From positions 1-40,511 of the forward strand of contig JAUJNU010000012.1 in the NCBI GenBank assembly GCA_030448085.1: a stretch of 40,511 nt of DNA, given 5' to 3'. Origin of the DNA: Actinomycetota bacterium (GTDB lineage Bacteria > Actinomycetota > UBA4738 > CADDZG01 > WHSQ01). Of the stretch, positions 22,814 through 31,111 are shown piece after piece (position 1 is the first letter of the stretch; the number at the start of each line of letters is the position of its first letter). The notes below the pieces were generated by a model that did not search any database, was not told the DNA's origin, and saw only the letters and a program-made list of their open reading frames with translations. The position numbers and the translations under genes were made by a program.

Positions 22814-23256
22814 CTAGGCGGTGCGAGTACCCGCGTGGTCGTCGCCCGCGCCTGCGGTGGCGAAGAACAGTGCAGCCGCCGCCGAAGCAAGGTGCAGGAA
22901 GTTGTCGGCCGAGCTGGCATCCTTGATGTTGAGGAAATCGAGGATCCCGAGGAAGCCCAGAACGGTGACCAATGCGTAGACCACGCCGATAAACGTGTTC
23001 GTGCTCTTAGCGGCGGCGTGCCGGCTGGCCGGCGCGAGCCATAGAGCGCCTACCCCGATGTGCACGATGTTGTGCAGCGGGTTCACAGGAAGAAGATGAT
23101 CAGCTTCTCGTTCGTCGCACTGGCGAAGTTGTCGAAACCGGTGACCACGAACCCTGCGATACCCACGAGCAGGTAAACGGCACCGAACACCGCGCGAACA
23201 TCTGCGCGGGGGTCTTCGTCCCGCCCGTCCTTGCACGGTACCTCCAGCAGTTGCCA
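22814..23256 (-). CDS. DUF4383 membrane protein (frameshifted)
   Basis: ATG 23256 (ribosome site GGGAGAG) starts MATAGGTVQGRAGR; corrected frames give a four-helix membrane protein with the family signature PVNPLHNIVHIGVGALWLA, then TNTFIGVVYALVTVLGFLGI and a last helix LHLASAAAALFFATA. About 147 residues, normal for DUF4383, which is common in actinobacteria and cyanobacteria and has no known biochemical role. At least two indels near 23,080 and 23,190 split the first half. It is transcribed away from the cupredoxin gene. The Ala- and His-rich context gives no further clue. Confidence 0.8.
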
Positions 23257-23485
23257 TAACTCTCTCCCTTCCTATATGTGCCGTCTTCGACGGCATCTCC
23301 AGTAAACCAAGCGCGCCGTGGAGTTCCCGGTTCTTTCACCGAGTTTTCCCACCCTCTCGCGTTAGCCCCGATTCAGTCGCCCGCCCGGGACCGTATTGGT
23401 GTCCTACCCCATTTCCAATCCAAAACCCATCTCATCCCGAACTCATCCGACAGTGCACAGTCAAGACACCCCTTCGGAGGACGAG
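23257..23485. other. Divergent intergenic region with a 7-bp hairpin
   Basis: 229 bases between the DUF4383 gene (minus) and the cupredoxin gene (plus). TGCCGTC-TTC-GACGGCA (23279-23295) is a perfect stem-loop close to the DUF4383 start, suitable as an operator or 5' leader hairpin. The right half is lower in GC (CCCATTTCCAATCC region near 23,410) and probably holds the plus-strand promoter, but I cannot assign convincing -35 and -10 boxes. Confidence 0.4.
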
Positions 23486-23925
23486 ATGGCGCAAGACAAA
23501 GACACGAAGAGCAGTGGGCGGAGGAAGATAGCCGCGTTGCTCTTGACGGCGGCAGGGGCCCTTGGCGCCTGTGGCGGGATGGACGACGGTCCCGCTACCA
23601 CCGACCCGCAGCCCCCGCCGAGGCCACTGGAGCCACCGCTGTGCTGAAGAACTTCGACTTCGACCCGGACCCGGCGGAGCTCGCGGTCGGCGACACGATC
23701 ACGTGGACGAACGAAGACGACATCCTCCACGGTCACGTCCGGGATCGGACAGGAGCAGGGCGTGCCCGGCGTCAGCAAGAACAAGGCGCGAAGCCCGACG
23801 GCCTGTTCGACCAGGAGATGGACGGGCCGGGGTCCACCTTCGAGTTCACCTTCGAGAAGGCGGGCACCTACGGCTACTACTGCGCGATCCACCCGGGGAT
23901 GACTGGAAAGGTCATCGTCCGCTGA
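23486..23925 (+). CDS. Cupredoxin (plastocyanin/azurin-like) lipoprotein, frameshifted
   Basis: ATG 23486 with GGAGG five bases upstream. The start MAQDKDTKSSGRRKIAALLL leads to a lipobox GALGAC, so this is an exported, lipid-anchored protein. After one-base errors near 23,630 and 23,740 the frame shows a cupredoxin domain: NFDFDPDPAELAVGDTITWTNEDDILH and, at the end, KAGTYGYYCAIHPGMTGKVIV. The type-1 copper ligands are visible: His in DDILH, then Cys, His and Met in YYCAIHPGM. It would carry one electron or bind copper outside the membrane. It is followed, in the same direction and 100 bases on, by the paired-helix lipoprotein. Confidence 0.88.
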
Positions 23926-24025
23926 CCAATCCGTCTCACCTACGCCCACCGAAACAAAGGGCATCCCAAGTGAACCGGCCGGGACAACAACGACATGAAC
24001 GCACCTACTGAAAGGAACCACCCAG

Positions 24026-25283
24026 TTGAAAGAAGAGTCTTGTAATACGACTGAGCGGGGCAGCACTTGCCTTCGCGATGATCGGAGCCGCATGCGGCGG
24101 TGGCGGATCCATGGACGCAGCGGGCGGCGGCGACACCGCCAGCACCGCTCCATCCGAGGAGACCACGGACACGGGCGGCACCCAAACCGGGATCGACACT
24201 GCCTCAGCACAGCTCAACATGGGGCTCACCTCCCTGCTCGACAGCCACGTGTACCTCGCAGGAGTAGCGATCGAGCAGGCCGTCGTCAACGGTCCTGGTC
24301 CGACGCCGCAGTCGCAGCGTCGACTGCGCTCGACGACAACTCGGTGGCCCTCGCGAAGGCCGTCGGCTCGATCTACGGCGGAGAGCTGAAGACAGTTCCT
24401 CAGCCTGTGGCGGAAGCACATCGGCTTCTTCGTCGATTACACCCTGGCTTCCGGCCGGTGGCGACAAGGCCGCTGCCAAGAAGGCCCTCGAGGACCTCGA
24501 CGGCTACCGCGCCGACTTCGGAGCCCTCATCGAGGGCGCGACCGAAGGTGAGCTTCCCAAGGCCGCTGTGGCCGAGCTCTCGTCCCTCACGTCGCTCACC
24601 TGAAGGGCGCGATCGACAGCCTGATCGCCGGTGACGGCAAGGTTTTCCGGCTTCCCTCTACGGCCGCTAACCACAACACCGCTCTCGCCGACGCCCTTTC
24701 GACCGGCATCGGCACCCAGCAGGGCCTCGAGGGTGACCCCACCTCCGGGGCATCCAAGCGCCAGCAGGCGCTCACCTCGCTCCTCGACAGCCACGTGTAC
24801 CTGGCTGGCGTGGCGATCGAGCAGGCAGTAGTGAGCGGCCCCGAGTCCGACGCGCCGCCGGCAGCATCTGGCACCCTGGACGAAAACTCCAAGGACCTCG
24901 CCCGCAGCCGTCGGCTCGATCTACGGCAAGCCGGCTGAGAAGCAGTTCCTCAGCCTGTGGCGCAAGCACATCGGTTTCTTCGTCGACTACACCCTGGCTT
25001 CGGCCGAGGGGGCGACGAGGCCGGTGCCAAGAAGGCCATCAAGGACCTCGACGGCTACCGTGCCGACTTCGGAGCCCTCATCGAGGGTGCGACCGAGGGA
25101 GGACTTCGAAGGAGACGGTCGCCGACGCTCTCAAGCCTCACGTTCAGCACCTGGCGGACGCGATCGACAGCCTGATGCGCGGGTGACGGGAAGGTCTTCA
25201 GCCTTCTTAACACCGCCGCCGACCACAACACCGTTCTCGCCGCCGCTCTGGCCGGTGCGATCGCAGAGCAGCAGGGTCTCTAA
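24026..25283 (+). CDS. Lipoprotein with two tandem helical domains (copper amine oxidase-N-like), frameshifted
   Basis: Start TTG 24026 (AAAGGA nine bases upstream). With one base corrected the signal peptide ends RLSGAALAFAMIGAAC, a lipobox, then a Gly/Thr-rich linker. Two copies of a ~180-codon all-helical domain follow, starting at 24225 and 24771 (546 bases = 182 codons apart). Both contain SLLDSHVYLAGVAIEQAVV, FLSLWRKHIGFFVDYTLAS, DLDGYRADFGALIEGATEG and AIDSLIAGDGKVF. Similar domains occur, I recall, in Bacillus/Paenibacillus exported proteins annotated as copper amine oxidase N-terminal domain proteins; that name does not imply amine oxidase activity. About eight indels break the frame. 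Position after a cupredoxin suggests an envelope metal or redox role (inference). Confidence 0.75.
24225..25283 (+). repeat. Internal domain duplication, two copies of about 0.5 kb
   Basis: Copy 1 runs from 24225 to 24770 and copy 2 from 24771 to 25283. Long blocks are closely similar at the DNA level, for example the CTCGACAGCCACGTGTACCT stretch and the region encoding ADFGALIEGATEG, while linkers differ. This looks like a recent in-gene tandem duplication. Similarity is high enough that mis-assembly or copy-number change is possible. Confidence 0.8.
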
Positions 25284-25336
25284 AGGCGATCCGATCGACG
25301 TAAGGAGTTCGGCGAGCGACCCCTCTCTCGCCGGCA

Positions 25337-25369
25337 GGAAAGGGCCTCGCTTCGGCGGGAGCCCTTTCC
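25337..25369 (+). terminator. Hairpin terminator after the tandem-domain gene
   Basis: GGAAAGGGC (25337-25345) pairs perfectly with GCCCTTTCC (25361-25369); the inner part CTCGC-TTCG-GCGGGAG adds a second stem capped by a TTCG tetraloop. No T-run follows. Its position, 54 bases after the stop and before the sigma-factor gene, suggests that the ECF gene has its own promoter. Confidence 0.7.
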
Positions 25370-25431
25370 ATCTCACCAATCCGTGGTGGCCCCCCTACCG
25401 AACTTGGTATATGCCACTACGATCGCTTGCC

Positions 25432-25986
25432 ATGGAGAGGAAAAGGGACGTGGAGCTGGCCGATCGGCTCATGGAGCGGGACGAGTCCGCCCTACGCGTC
25501 GTGATCGCCACCTACGGGGGCCTCGTCCACGGCATCGCTCGCAGGGTCGTGGCAGACCAGACGATGGCGGAAGAGGTTGCCCAGGACACGTTCCTCGCCA
25601 TGTGGCGCAGGCCGGGCGCCTACGACCCGGAGCGAGGAAGCCTCCAGGCTTTCCTCCTGGGAGTGGCCCGGAACAAGGCCATAGACGCGGTTCGCAAGGA
25701 AGAGTCACTGAAGCGCACCAAAGAATCGCTGATCAGAGGGTACGTTCCGGGCGAGATGGCCGGCCCGGCAGACGGTTTCGCGGAAAGGCAGCAGGTACAA
25801 GGAGCACTGGATCAACTCTCGGACCTTCAAAAAGAGGCGTTGGTGCTGGCTTACTTCGGTGGGCGCACCTATCGAGAGGTCGCAGAGGAGCTCGGCATCC
25901 CAGAAGGCACTGCAAAAACGCGGTTGCGAGACGGGCTGACCAAGCTTAGGCATCTGATGGCCGGCTCCATGGAGGCGAACGAATGA
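25432..25986 (+). CDS. ECF-type RNA polymerase sigma factor
   Basis: 184 aa from ATG 25432. Region 2: DESALRVVIATYGGLVHGIA, AEEVAQDTFLAMWRRPGAYD and FLLGVARNKAIDAVRKEES. Region 4: LDQLSDLQKEALVLAYFGGRTYREVAEELGIPEGTAKTRLRDG, the promoter -35 binding helix-turn-helix. No ribosome site is obvious before either candidate ATG (25411 or 25432), which suggests a leaderless or weakly translated mRNA. Its last codons overlap the anti-sigma gene by four bases (ATGA), a coupled pair of the SigK/RskA kind. Regulon unknown; the neighbouring cupredoxin and tandem-domain lipoprotein are candidate targets by proximity only. Confidence 0.95.
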   Translation: MERKRDVELADRLMERDESALRVVIATYGGLVHGIARRVVADQTMAEEVAQDTFLAMWRRPGAYDPERGSLQAFLLGVARNKAIDAVRKEESLKRTKESLIRGYVPGEMAGPADGFAERQQVQGALDQLSDLQKEALVLAYFGGRTYREVAEELGIPEGTAKTRLRDGLTKLRHLMAGSMEANE

Positions 25987-26684
25987 CGAACCAAGACAAG
26001 CACGAAGAGATCAAGAGTCTCGTCGCCGCCCACGTCCTGGGCTCCGTCCCGCCCGAGGAGAGGCCCTACGTCAGGGCGCACATCCTCGCTTGTGACGAGT
26101 GCCTGGCGGAGGCGGACAAGTACGCGGAGGTCGCGTCGCGGCTGGCTCTCAGCGTGGAGGAGGTGCCGCTTCCCGCCGGGTTCGCCGACCGGGTGGTCGC
26201 AGCTGCCGGCATCGAGAGCGCTCCGGCGAGGCAGCCGGTTGAAGCCAAGCGCGGCTGGTCCCTCTTCCCCAAGCTCGCGATGGCAACCGCGGCTGTCGTC
26301 ATGGCCGTCTTCAGCTTCAGCTACGCAGAGCTGAAGCTGGACTTAGAGCGGCAGGAGCAGGCCCTCGCCTCGATCCTCTCCAACGACGGCGGGATCGACC
26401 TCAAGGGGCCCGGAGGTGCGGCCGCCACGGTGGTTCCCACCGAGACGGGTTCCGCGTTCATCGCTTATGGCTTGGCCGACGCCCCCTCGGACAAGACCTA
26501 CCAGCTATGGCTGATGAAGGGTGAGGTGCCGGTCAGCGCCGGCACGTTCGACGTCGACGAGGGACTCGCCTACTTCGAGACCTCCACGAACCTCGACCAG
26601 TACGACGGTGCTGCCGTGACGGTGGAGCCTGCGGGCGGATCCCTCGGGCCCACAGGCACGGAGGTCGTAACCTCCGCCGTCTAG
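25983..26684 (+). CDS. Anti-sigma factor (RskA-like, zinc-binding)
   Basis: 233 aa, ATG 25983 overlapping the sigma gene stop. The N-terminal cytoplasmic part has the zinc anti-sigma pattern: HEEIKSLVAAHVLGSVPPEE, then RAHILACDECLAEADKYAEV (HxxxCxxC ligands). One membrane helix follows (LAMATAAVVMAVFSFSY, about 97-113) and the extracytoplasmic domain is of the RskA type: GSAFIAYGLADAPSDKTYQLWLMKG, VSAGTFDVDEG and VTVEPAGGSLGPTG. The protein should hold the upstream sigma factor at the membrane until regulated proteolysis or a zinc/redox change frees it. Clean frame, end at 26684, converging with uvrB after a 13-base gap. Confidence 0.93.
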   Translation: MTNQDKHEEIKSLVAAHVLGSVPPEERPYVRAHILACDECLAEADKYAEVASRLALSVEEVPLPAGFADRVVAAAGIESAPARQPVEAKRGWSLFPKLAMATAAVVMAVFSFSYAELKLDLERQEQALASILSNDGGIDLKGPGGAAATVVPTETGSAFIAYGLADAPSDKTYQLWLMKGEVPVSAGTFDVDEGLAYFETSTNLDQYDGAAVTVEPAGGSLGPTGTEVVTSAV

Positions 26685-26697
26685 CTGCGGGGGTGGG

Positions 26698-28712
26698 TCA
26701 GCCGACCTCGCGCAACTCCCGCCTGAGGTCGTGGATCTCGTCCCTTATACGAGCCGCATACTCGAACCTCAGGTCTTCGGACGCCTGATGCATCTCCTCT
26801 TCTAGCTGGAGGATCATCCGCTTCAACTCGTCGGGGCTCCCTCCAACCGGGTCCCGGCGGCGCTTCTTGCCGTTGGGGAGAGACGTCTCGCGCTTGCGGC
26901 CGAAGCCTTCGATGAGTATGTCGCTCACCGCCTTGCGGATCGATTGCGGATCGATGCCGTGCTCCTCGTTGTACTCGAGCTGGATCTTCCTCCTGCGTTG
27001 GGTCTCGGAGATCGCCTTGCGCATCGACTCGGTTACCTCATCCGCGTACATGATCACCTGACCCTCGACGTTGCGGGCAGCGCGCCCGATCGTCTGGATC
27101 AGAGACGTCTGAGAGCGCAGGTAGCCCTCTTTGTCGGCGTCGAGGATCGCAACCAGAGACACCTCTGGAAGGTCGAGACCCTCTCTCAGGAGGTTGATCC
27201 CAACGAGGACGTCGAACTCGCCTAGGCGGAGGTCACGAAGGATCTCGATCCTTTGCACCGTGTCGATATCGGAGTGCAGGTAACGCACCCGCACGCCGGA
27301 CTCGAGGAGGTAATCCGTGAGGTCCTCGGCCATCTTCTTCGTGAGCGTCGTCACGAGGACCCTTGCCCCCGCATCGATGCGAAGTCGGATCTGTTCCATC
27401 AGGTCGTCGATCTGGCCCTTCGTGGGGCGGATCACCACCTCGGGGTCGATGAGGCCCGTCGGGCGCACGAGCTGCTCGACGGGCGCCGAGGCCGAGTGCT
27501 TCAGCTCGAAGGGGCTGGGGGTGGCGCTCATGAAAACGACCTGCTTGACGGTGTCCAGGAACTCGTCGAACCGCAGCGGCCGGTTGTCCATGGCGCTGGG
27601 CAGGCGGAAGCCGTGGTCGACGAGGGTCGTCTTGCGGCTCCTGTCGCCCTCGTACATCGCGTTCAGCTGTGGGACCGCGACGTGGGACTCGTCGATAACG
27701 ACGAGGAAGTCATCCGGGAAATAGTCGAGCAATGTGTTCGGGCGGGACCCCGGCTCGCGTCCGTCGATGTGCCTCGAGTAGTTCTCGATGCCGGAGCAGA
27801 AGCCGACCTGGCGCATCATCTCGAGGTCGTACTGGGTGCGCATCCTCAGGCGCTGCGCCTCGAGCAGCTTGCGCTCGTTCTCGAGGACGTAGAGCCGGTC
27901 GGCGAGCTCCCGCTCGATCGCCTCGATCGCCCGCTCCATACGTTCCTTGGAGGCGACATAGTGCGAGGCCGGATAGATCCGGACGTAGTCCAGCTCGGGT
28001 GATCTCGCCGGTGAGTGGGTCGAGCTCGATGATGCGGTCGACCTCGTCCCCGAACAGCTCGACTGAACCGCCAGCTCCTCATAGGCAGGAAAGACCTCGA
28101 TCGTGTCGCCCCGGACCCTGAACTTGCCGCGGATGAAATTCACGTCGTTCCGCTCGTACTGGATATCCACGAGCTTCTGGAGGATGAAGTCGCGGTCCGC
28201 GGTGCCACCCCGGGCGACCGTGATCACCTGCTGCATGTACTCCTCAGGAGAGCCCAGCCCGTAGATGCAGGAGACGCTGGCAACGATCAGCACGTCCGCG
28301 TCCGCTGCAGCAGCACGCTCGTCGCCGAGTGCCTCAACCGCTCGATCTCGTCGTTGATCGACGAGTCCTTCTCGATATAGGTGTCCGAGGACGGGATGTA
28401 CGCCTCCGGCTGGTAGTAGTCGTAATAGGAGACGAAGTACTCGACCGCGTTGTGCGGGAAGAAGCTCTTGAACTCGTTGCACAGCTGAGCGCCCAGCGAC
28501 TTGTTGGGAGCGATCACGAGCGTTGGCTTCTGGATCTGCTCGATCGCCCATGCCACGGTGGCAGTCTTGCCCGTGCCCGTGGCCCCGAGCAGGGTCGAGA
28601 ACGAGTCACCGCCCTGCACACGCTCCACCAGGCCGTGGATAGCCGAGGGCTGATCTCCTGCAGGGGCGAAGTCGGACACGACCTTGAAAGGGGAAGGAAC
28701 GAGTTTAGTCAC
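26698..28712 (-). CDS. uvrB: Excinuclease ABC subunit B (frameshifted)
   Basis: UvrB, the damage-verification helicase of nucleotide excision repair. I start at GTG 28712 ([19 protein letters not shown]), the usual N-terminus; ATG 28754 would add 14 residues. Walker A is [16 protein letters not shown], then the beta-hairpin region [21 protein letters not shown]. Further motifs: [69 protein letters not shown], and the C-terminal UVR motif [24 protein letters not shown]. One indel near 28,300 (after RLRHSATS) and two near 28,000-28,060 (around EELAV...[12 protein letters not shown]) break the frame. About 671 residues if corrected, as expected. uvrA is intact nearby, so errors rather than loss are likely. 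Confidence 0.93.
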
Positions 28713-28762
28713 CCCGTGAGACTGTTTTCGAGCCGAGCCGAGGTGCGCCATCATCTAGGGGT

Positions 28763-29293
28763 ATGGAGAGCGTGAGGGGGCAGCTGCTGCTGCTGGCGGG
28801 AGCCGGTGTGGGGGGAGAGCTTCCGCCAGACCGTGATCCTGATGGCGCATCACGATGAAGCAGGGGCCCTCGGCTTCGTCCTGAACCAGCCCTCGACCGC
28901 TCTCCTCGAAGACATCGCTCCCCCGCTGGCCGACCTCCCCACCGACGACGGCAAACTGTACATCGGTGGCCCCGTCGAACCTCAGATCGTCACCGTCCTC
29001 GCCGACTTCGTGGAGCCAGCGGCCGTGCCGAGCTCGCCTTCGCAAGCGTCGGCATCATGCCGCTCGAGGACCCACCACGGGTGAAGCGGGCGAAGGTGCT
29101 CGCCGGCTACGCCGGCTGGGGGCCGGGCCAGCTGGAGGGTGAGATGGCGAGAGGCGACTGGGTCACGGAGCCCGCCCTCCCGGAAGATGTCTTCACGGCC
29201 CGGTCCGAAGAGCTGTGGCGGGACGTCCTCAGGCGCAAAGGCGGGAAATTCCTATTGCTTTTTACGATGGCTTACGACCCGGATAGCAACTGA
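28763..29293 (+). CDS. YqgE/AlgH family protein (DUF179), frameshifted
   Basis: ATG 28763 (MESVRGQLLLLAGAG). After correcting one base near 28,805 the family core reads WGESFRQTVILMAHHDEAGALGFVLNQPS and LYIGGPVEP. A second shift near 29,030 precedes RAKVLAGYAGWGPGQLEGEM and GDWVTEPALPEDVF, ending in LLLFTMAYDPDSN. About 176 aa, normal for the family. YqgE proteins are widespread, cytoplasmic and of unknown biochemical function; in Pseudomonas AlgH is linked to alginate regulation. The gene is divergent from uvrB with only about 50 bases between starts, so the promoters overlap. Confidence 0.87.
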
Positions 29294-29302
29294 GGGGGCC
29301 CC

Positions 29303-29814
29303 TTGATCATCCCGGCCGCCGGCGGGACAACTGGGAGGGCATGGAGACCGGGACGCGGGCCGCCCCTACAAGGGTCTGACGCCCAAGCTGCAGAAGGTCG
29401 TGACCGACCTCCACGCTCGCGGGGTACAGGCTCTCCGGGGGTCGGCTCGGCGGCAAGGTGCTCGGTTGCAAGGTCCTCCTCCTGCACACGGTGGGTCGCA
29501 GGACCGGCAAGGAGCGGGTCGCCCCCCTGGTGCACTTCGAGGACGGGCCCGACCTCGTCCTGATCGCCTCCAACGGAGGCGCTCGAACGCACCCGACCTG
29601 GTACCTGAACCACGACGGCAACACCGGAGGTGACGGTGGAGGTGGGGCGCAGGAAGGAGCGTCGGAGGGCCAGGAGGGCGACCACGGAGGAGAAGGAGAG
29701 GCATGTGGCCGCAGGCGGTGGCCGGCTATAGCGGATACGCCGCCTATCAGGAAGAAGACGAACCGGGATATCCCCGTCGTCATCCTCGAGCCGGTGCGGG
29801 CTAGAGAGACCTAA
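29303..29814 (+). CDS. Deazaflavin-dependent nitroreductase family protein (DDN/DUF385), frameshifted
   Basis: Pieces in three frames give the F420-dependent DDN split-barrel pattern: YKGLTPKLQKVVTDLHARG, LGCKVLLLHTVGRRTGKERVAPLVHFED, PDLVLIASNGGARTHPTWYLN, then EVTVEVGRRKERRRAR and a tail TNRDIPVVILEPV. Family members reduce quinones or nitro compounds with F420H2 and are largely actinobacterial and chloroflexal. The start is uncertain: TTG 29303 is used, but the first 30 codons contain at least one shift, so the real start may lie a little either side. The 3' end overlaps the HAD gene tail-to-tail by 14 bases. It follows yqgE by about 10 bases. Confidence 0.8.
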
Positions 29815-30498
29815 CCACCTCGGCCACATCACCGAGCGAGGCGGCGCGGGGGCCGGGCGCCTCGGGATAGCGGTCATAGCGGTCGAGAAGGATCGTGTGC
29901 ATCCCCACTTGGGACGCCGGCACGACGTCCATATCCGGTGAGTCCCCACGTGCACGGACCCGCGGGGTCTACGCCCGCCCGCTCCAGAGCGAGCTCGTAG
30001 ATGCGGGGATCGGGCTTCTCTACACCCTCGGCCCCGAGATGACGGACAACCTCGAACAACGCGCCAACCTCGAGCTCGACGAGCATCTCCTCCAACCATC
30101 GCTCGAAGTTCGAAATGATCCCCAACTCAGATCGCCCTTCAGGCTGCCCAGCAGGAAGCACATCGTCGAACAGCTTGTAGGAGGCACTGCTCGAGAACGT
30201 CGAGTACATGCGGTCGACCAGGAGCCTCGTCCTCCACCCCCACCTCCTGCAGGAGCCGCCTGTAGGAGGTAGCTCCAATAGGTGCTGGAGGCCTCAGCGT
30301 CGAGAGAGAAGGGTCCTGCACGCCGCTCTCTTCCGCGAGCTCGACGAGGTGAGGGGCCAGGCGCTGTTGCACCCGGCCCACCTCCGCAGCGTCGACGCCG
30401 TACCCGGCCTCGGTGCAGAGGCGGGCGAACAGCTCGTGGAAGGTGGGATAAGGCCGAAGAAGGGTCTCGCCGACATCGAAGAAGACGATGTCGATCAT
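29801..30498 (-). CDS. HAD-superfamily hydrolase, frameshifted
   Basis: ATG 30498 overlaps the coaE stop (ATGA). The first motif is FFDVGETLLRP, with Asp8 as probable nucleophile; the usual second Asp is replaced by Gly, as in the FDVGGTL subgroup. A cap region is followed, in other frames, by motif II in LGIISNFERWLEEML, the motif III Lys in GAEGVEKPDPRIYELALER and motif IV in a GDSPDMDVVPASQVG-like stretch recovered by shifting one base. About 232 aa. At least two indels (near 30,200 and 29,955). Substrate unknown; HAD class IA enzymes dephosphorylate small metabolites. Coupled to coaE, so a role near CoA or nucleotide metabolism is possible but not shown. Confidence 0.82.
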
Positions 30499-31099
30499 CT
30501 AAGCGGAGCGCTCCTCAGCAGGCCCCACACCCGGTCTACCTCAGCCTCGAGGGAGGATATGTTCCCGTCGTTGCGAACGACGATGTCCGCCCGGGCGACG
30601 AGATCCTCCTCGGGGCCTGGGCGCCGATGCGGGCGGCCACCTCCTCGCTCGTCATGCCACGGCTGGCCCGGAGGCGCTCGGTGCGAGCGCTCGGCGGGGC
30701 TGTCACGACGATCAGGGTGTCGAGATCCGTATCGAGGCCCATCTCCACGATCAGCGCTGCGTCCAGGACCACCACCTCGTCGGTCCCCCTCAGCGGCTCG
30801 AGGGCGTCGGCGATGCCGCTCAGGATCGCGGGATGGACTATCGAGTTGAGGGCGGCGAGCGCCTCGTGATCTGAGAACACGAGGCGGGCGAGGGCTTTCC
30901 TGTCGATGTCGAGGCCGTTCGCCGCTAGGACGTCGCGCCCGAAGCGGCCCACGACGGAGTGCCAGCCCGGCATACCGGGGGCGAGGGCGTCTCGTCCCAG
31001 TTGGTCGGCGTCGATGACCTCGGCCCCCTTGTCCCGGAGCAACGAGGCAGCGTGGGACTTCCCGCTACCGATCCCGCCGGTGAGGCCTGCGAAGAGCAT
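30495..31099 (-). CDS. coaE: Dephospho-CoA kinase, frameshifted near C-terminus
   Basis: Last step of CoA synthesis: ATP-dependent phosphorylation of dephospho-CoA. ATG 31099 begins MLFAGLTGGIGSGKSHAASL with the P-loop GGIGSGKS (8-15). DADQLGRD, the LALLIEMGLDT-like DAALIVEMGLDTDLD and VVTAPPSARTERLRASRGM are typical. A one-base loss near 30,625 shifts the frame in RIGAQAP; restored, the protein continues EEDLVARADIVVRNDGNISSL to the TGA at 30495. Essential gene, so an error is likely. It follows rpsA by 12 bases and precedes the HAD gene with a four-base overlap, making a rpsA-coaE-HAD operon. Confidence 0.93.
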
Positions 31100-31111
31100 G
31101 AGGGAGGGGTG

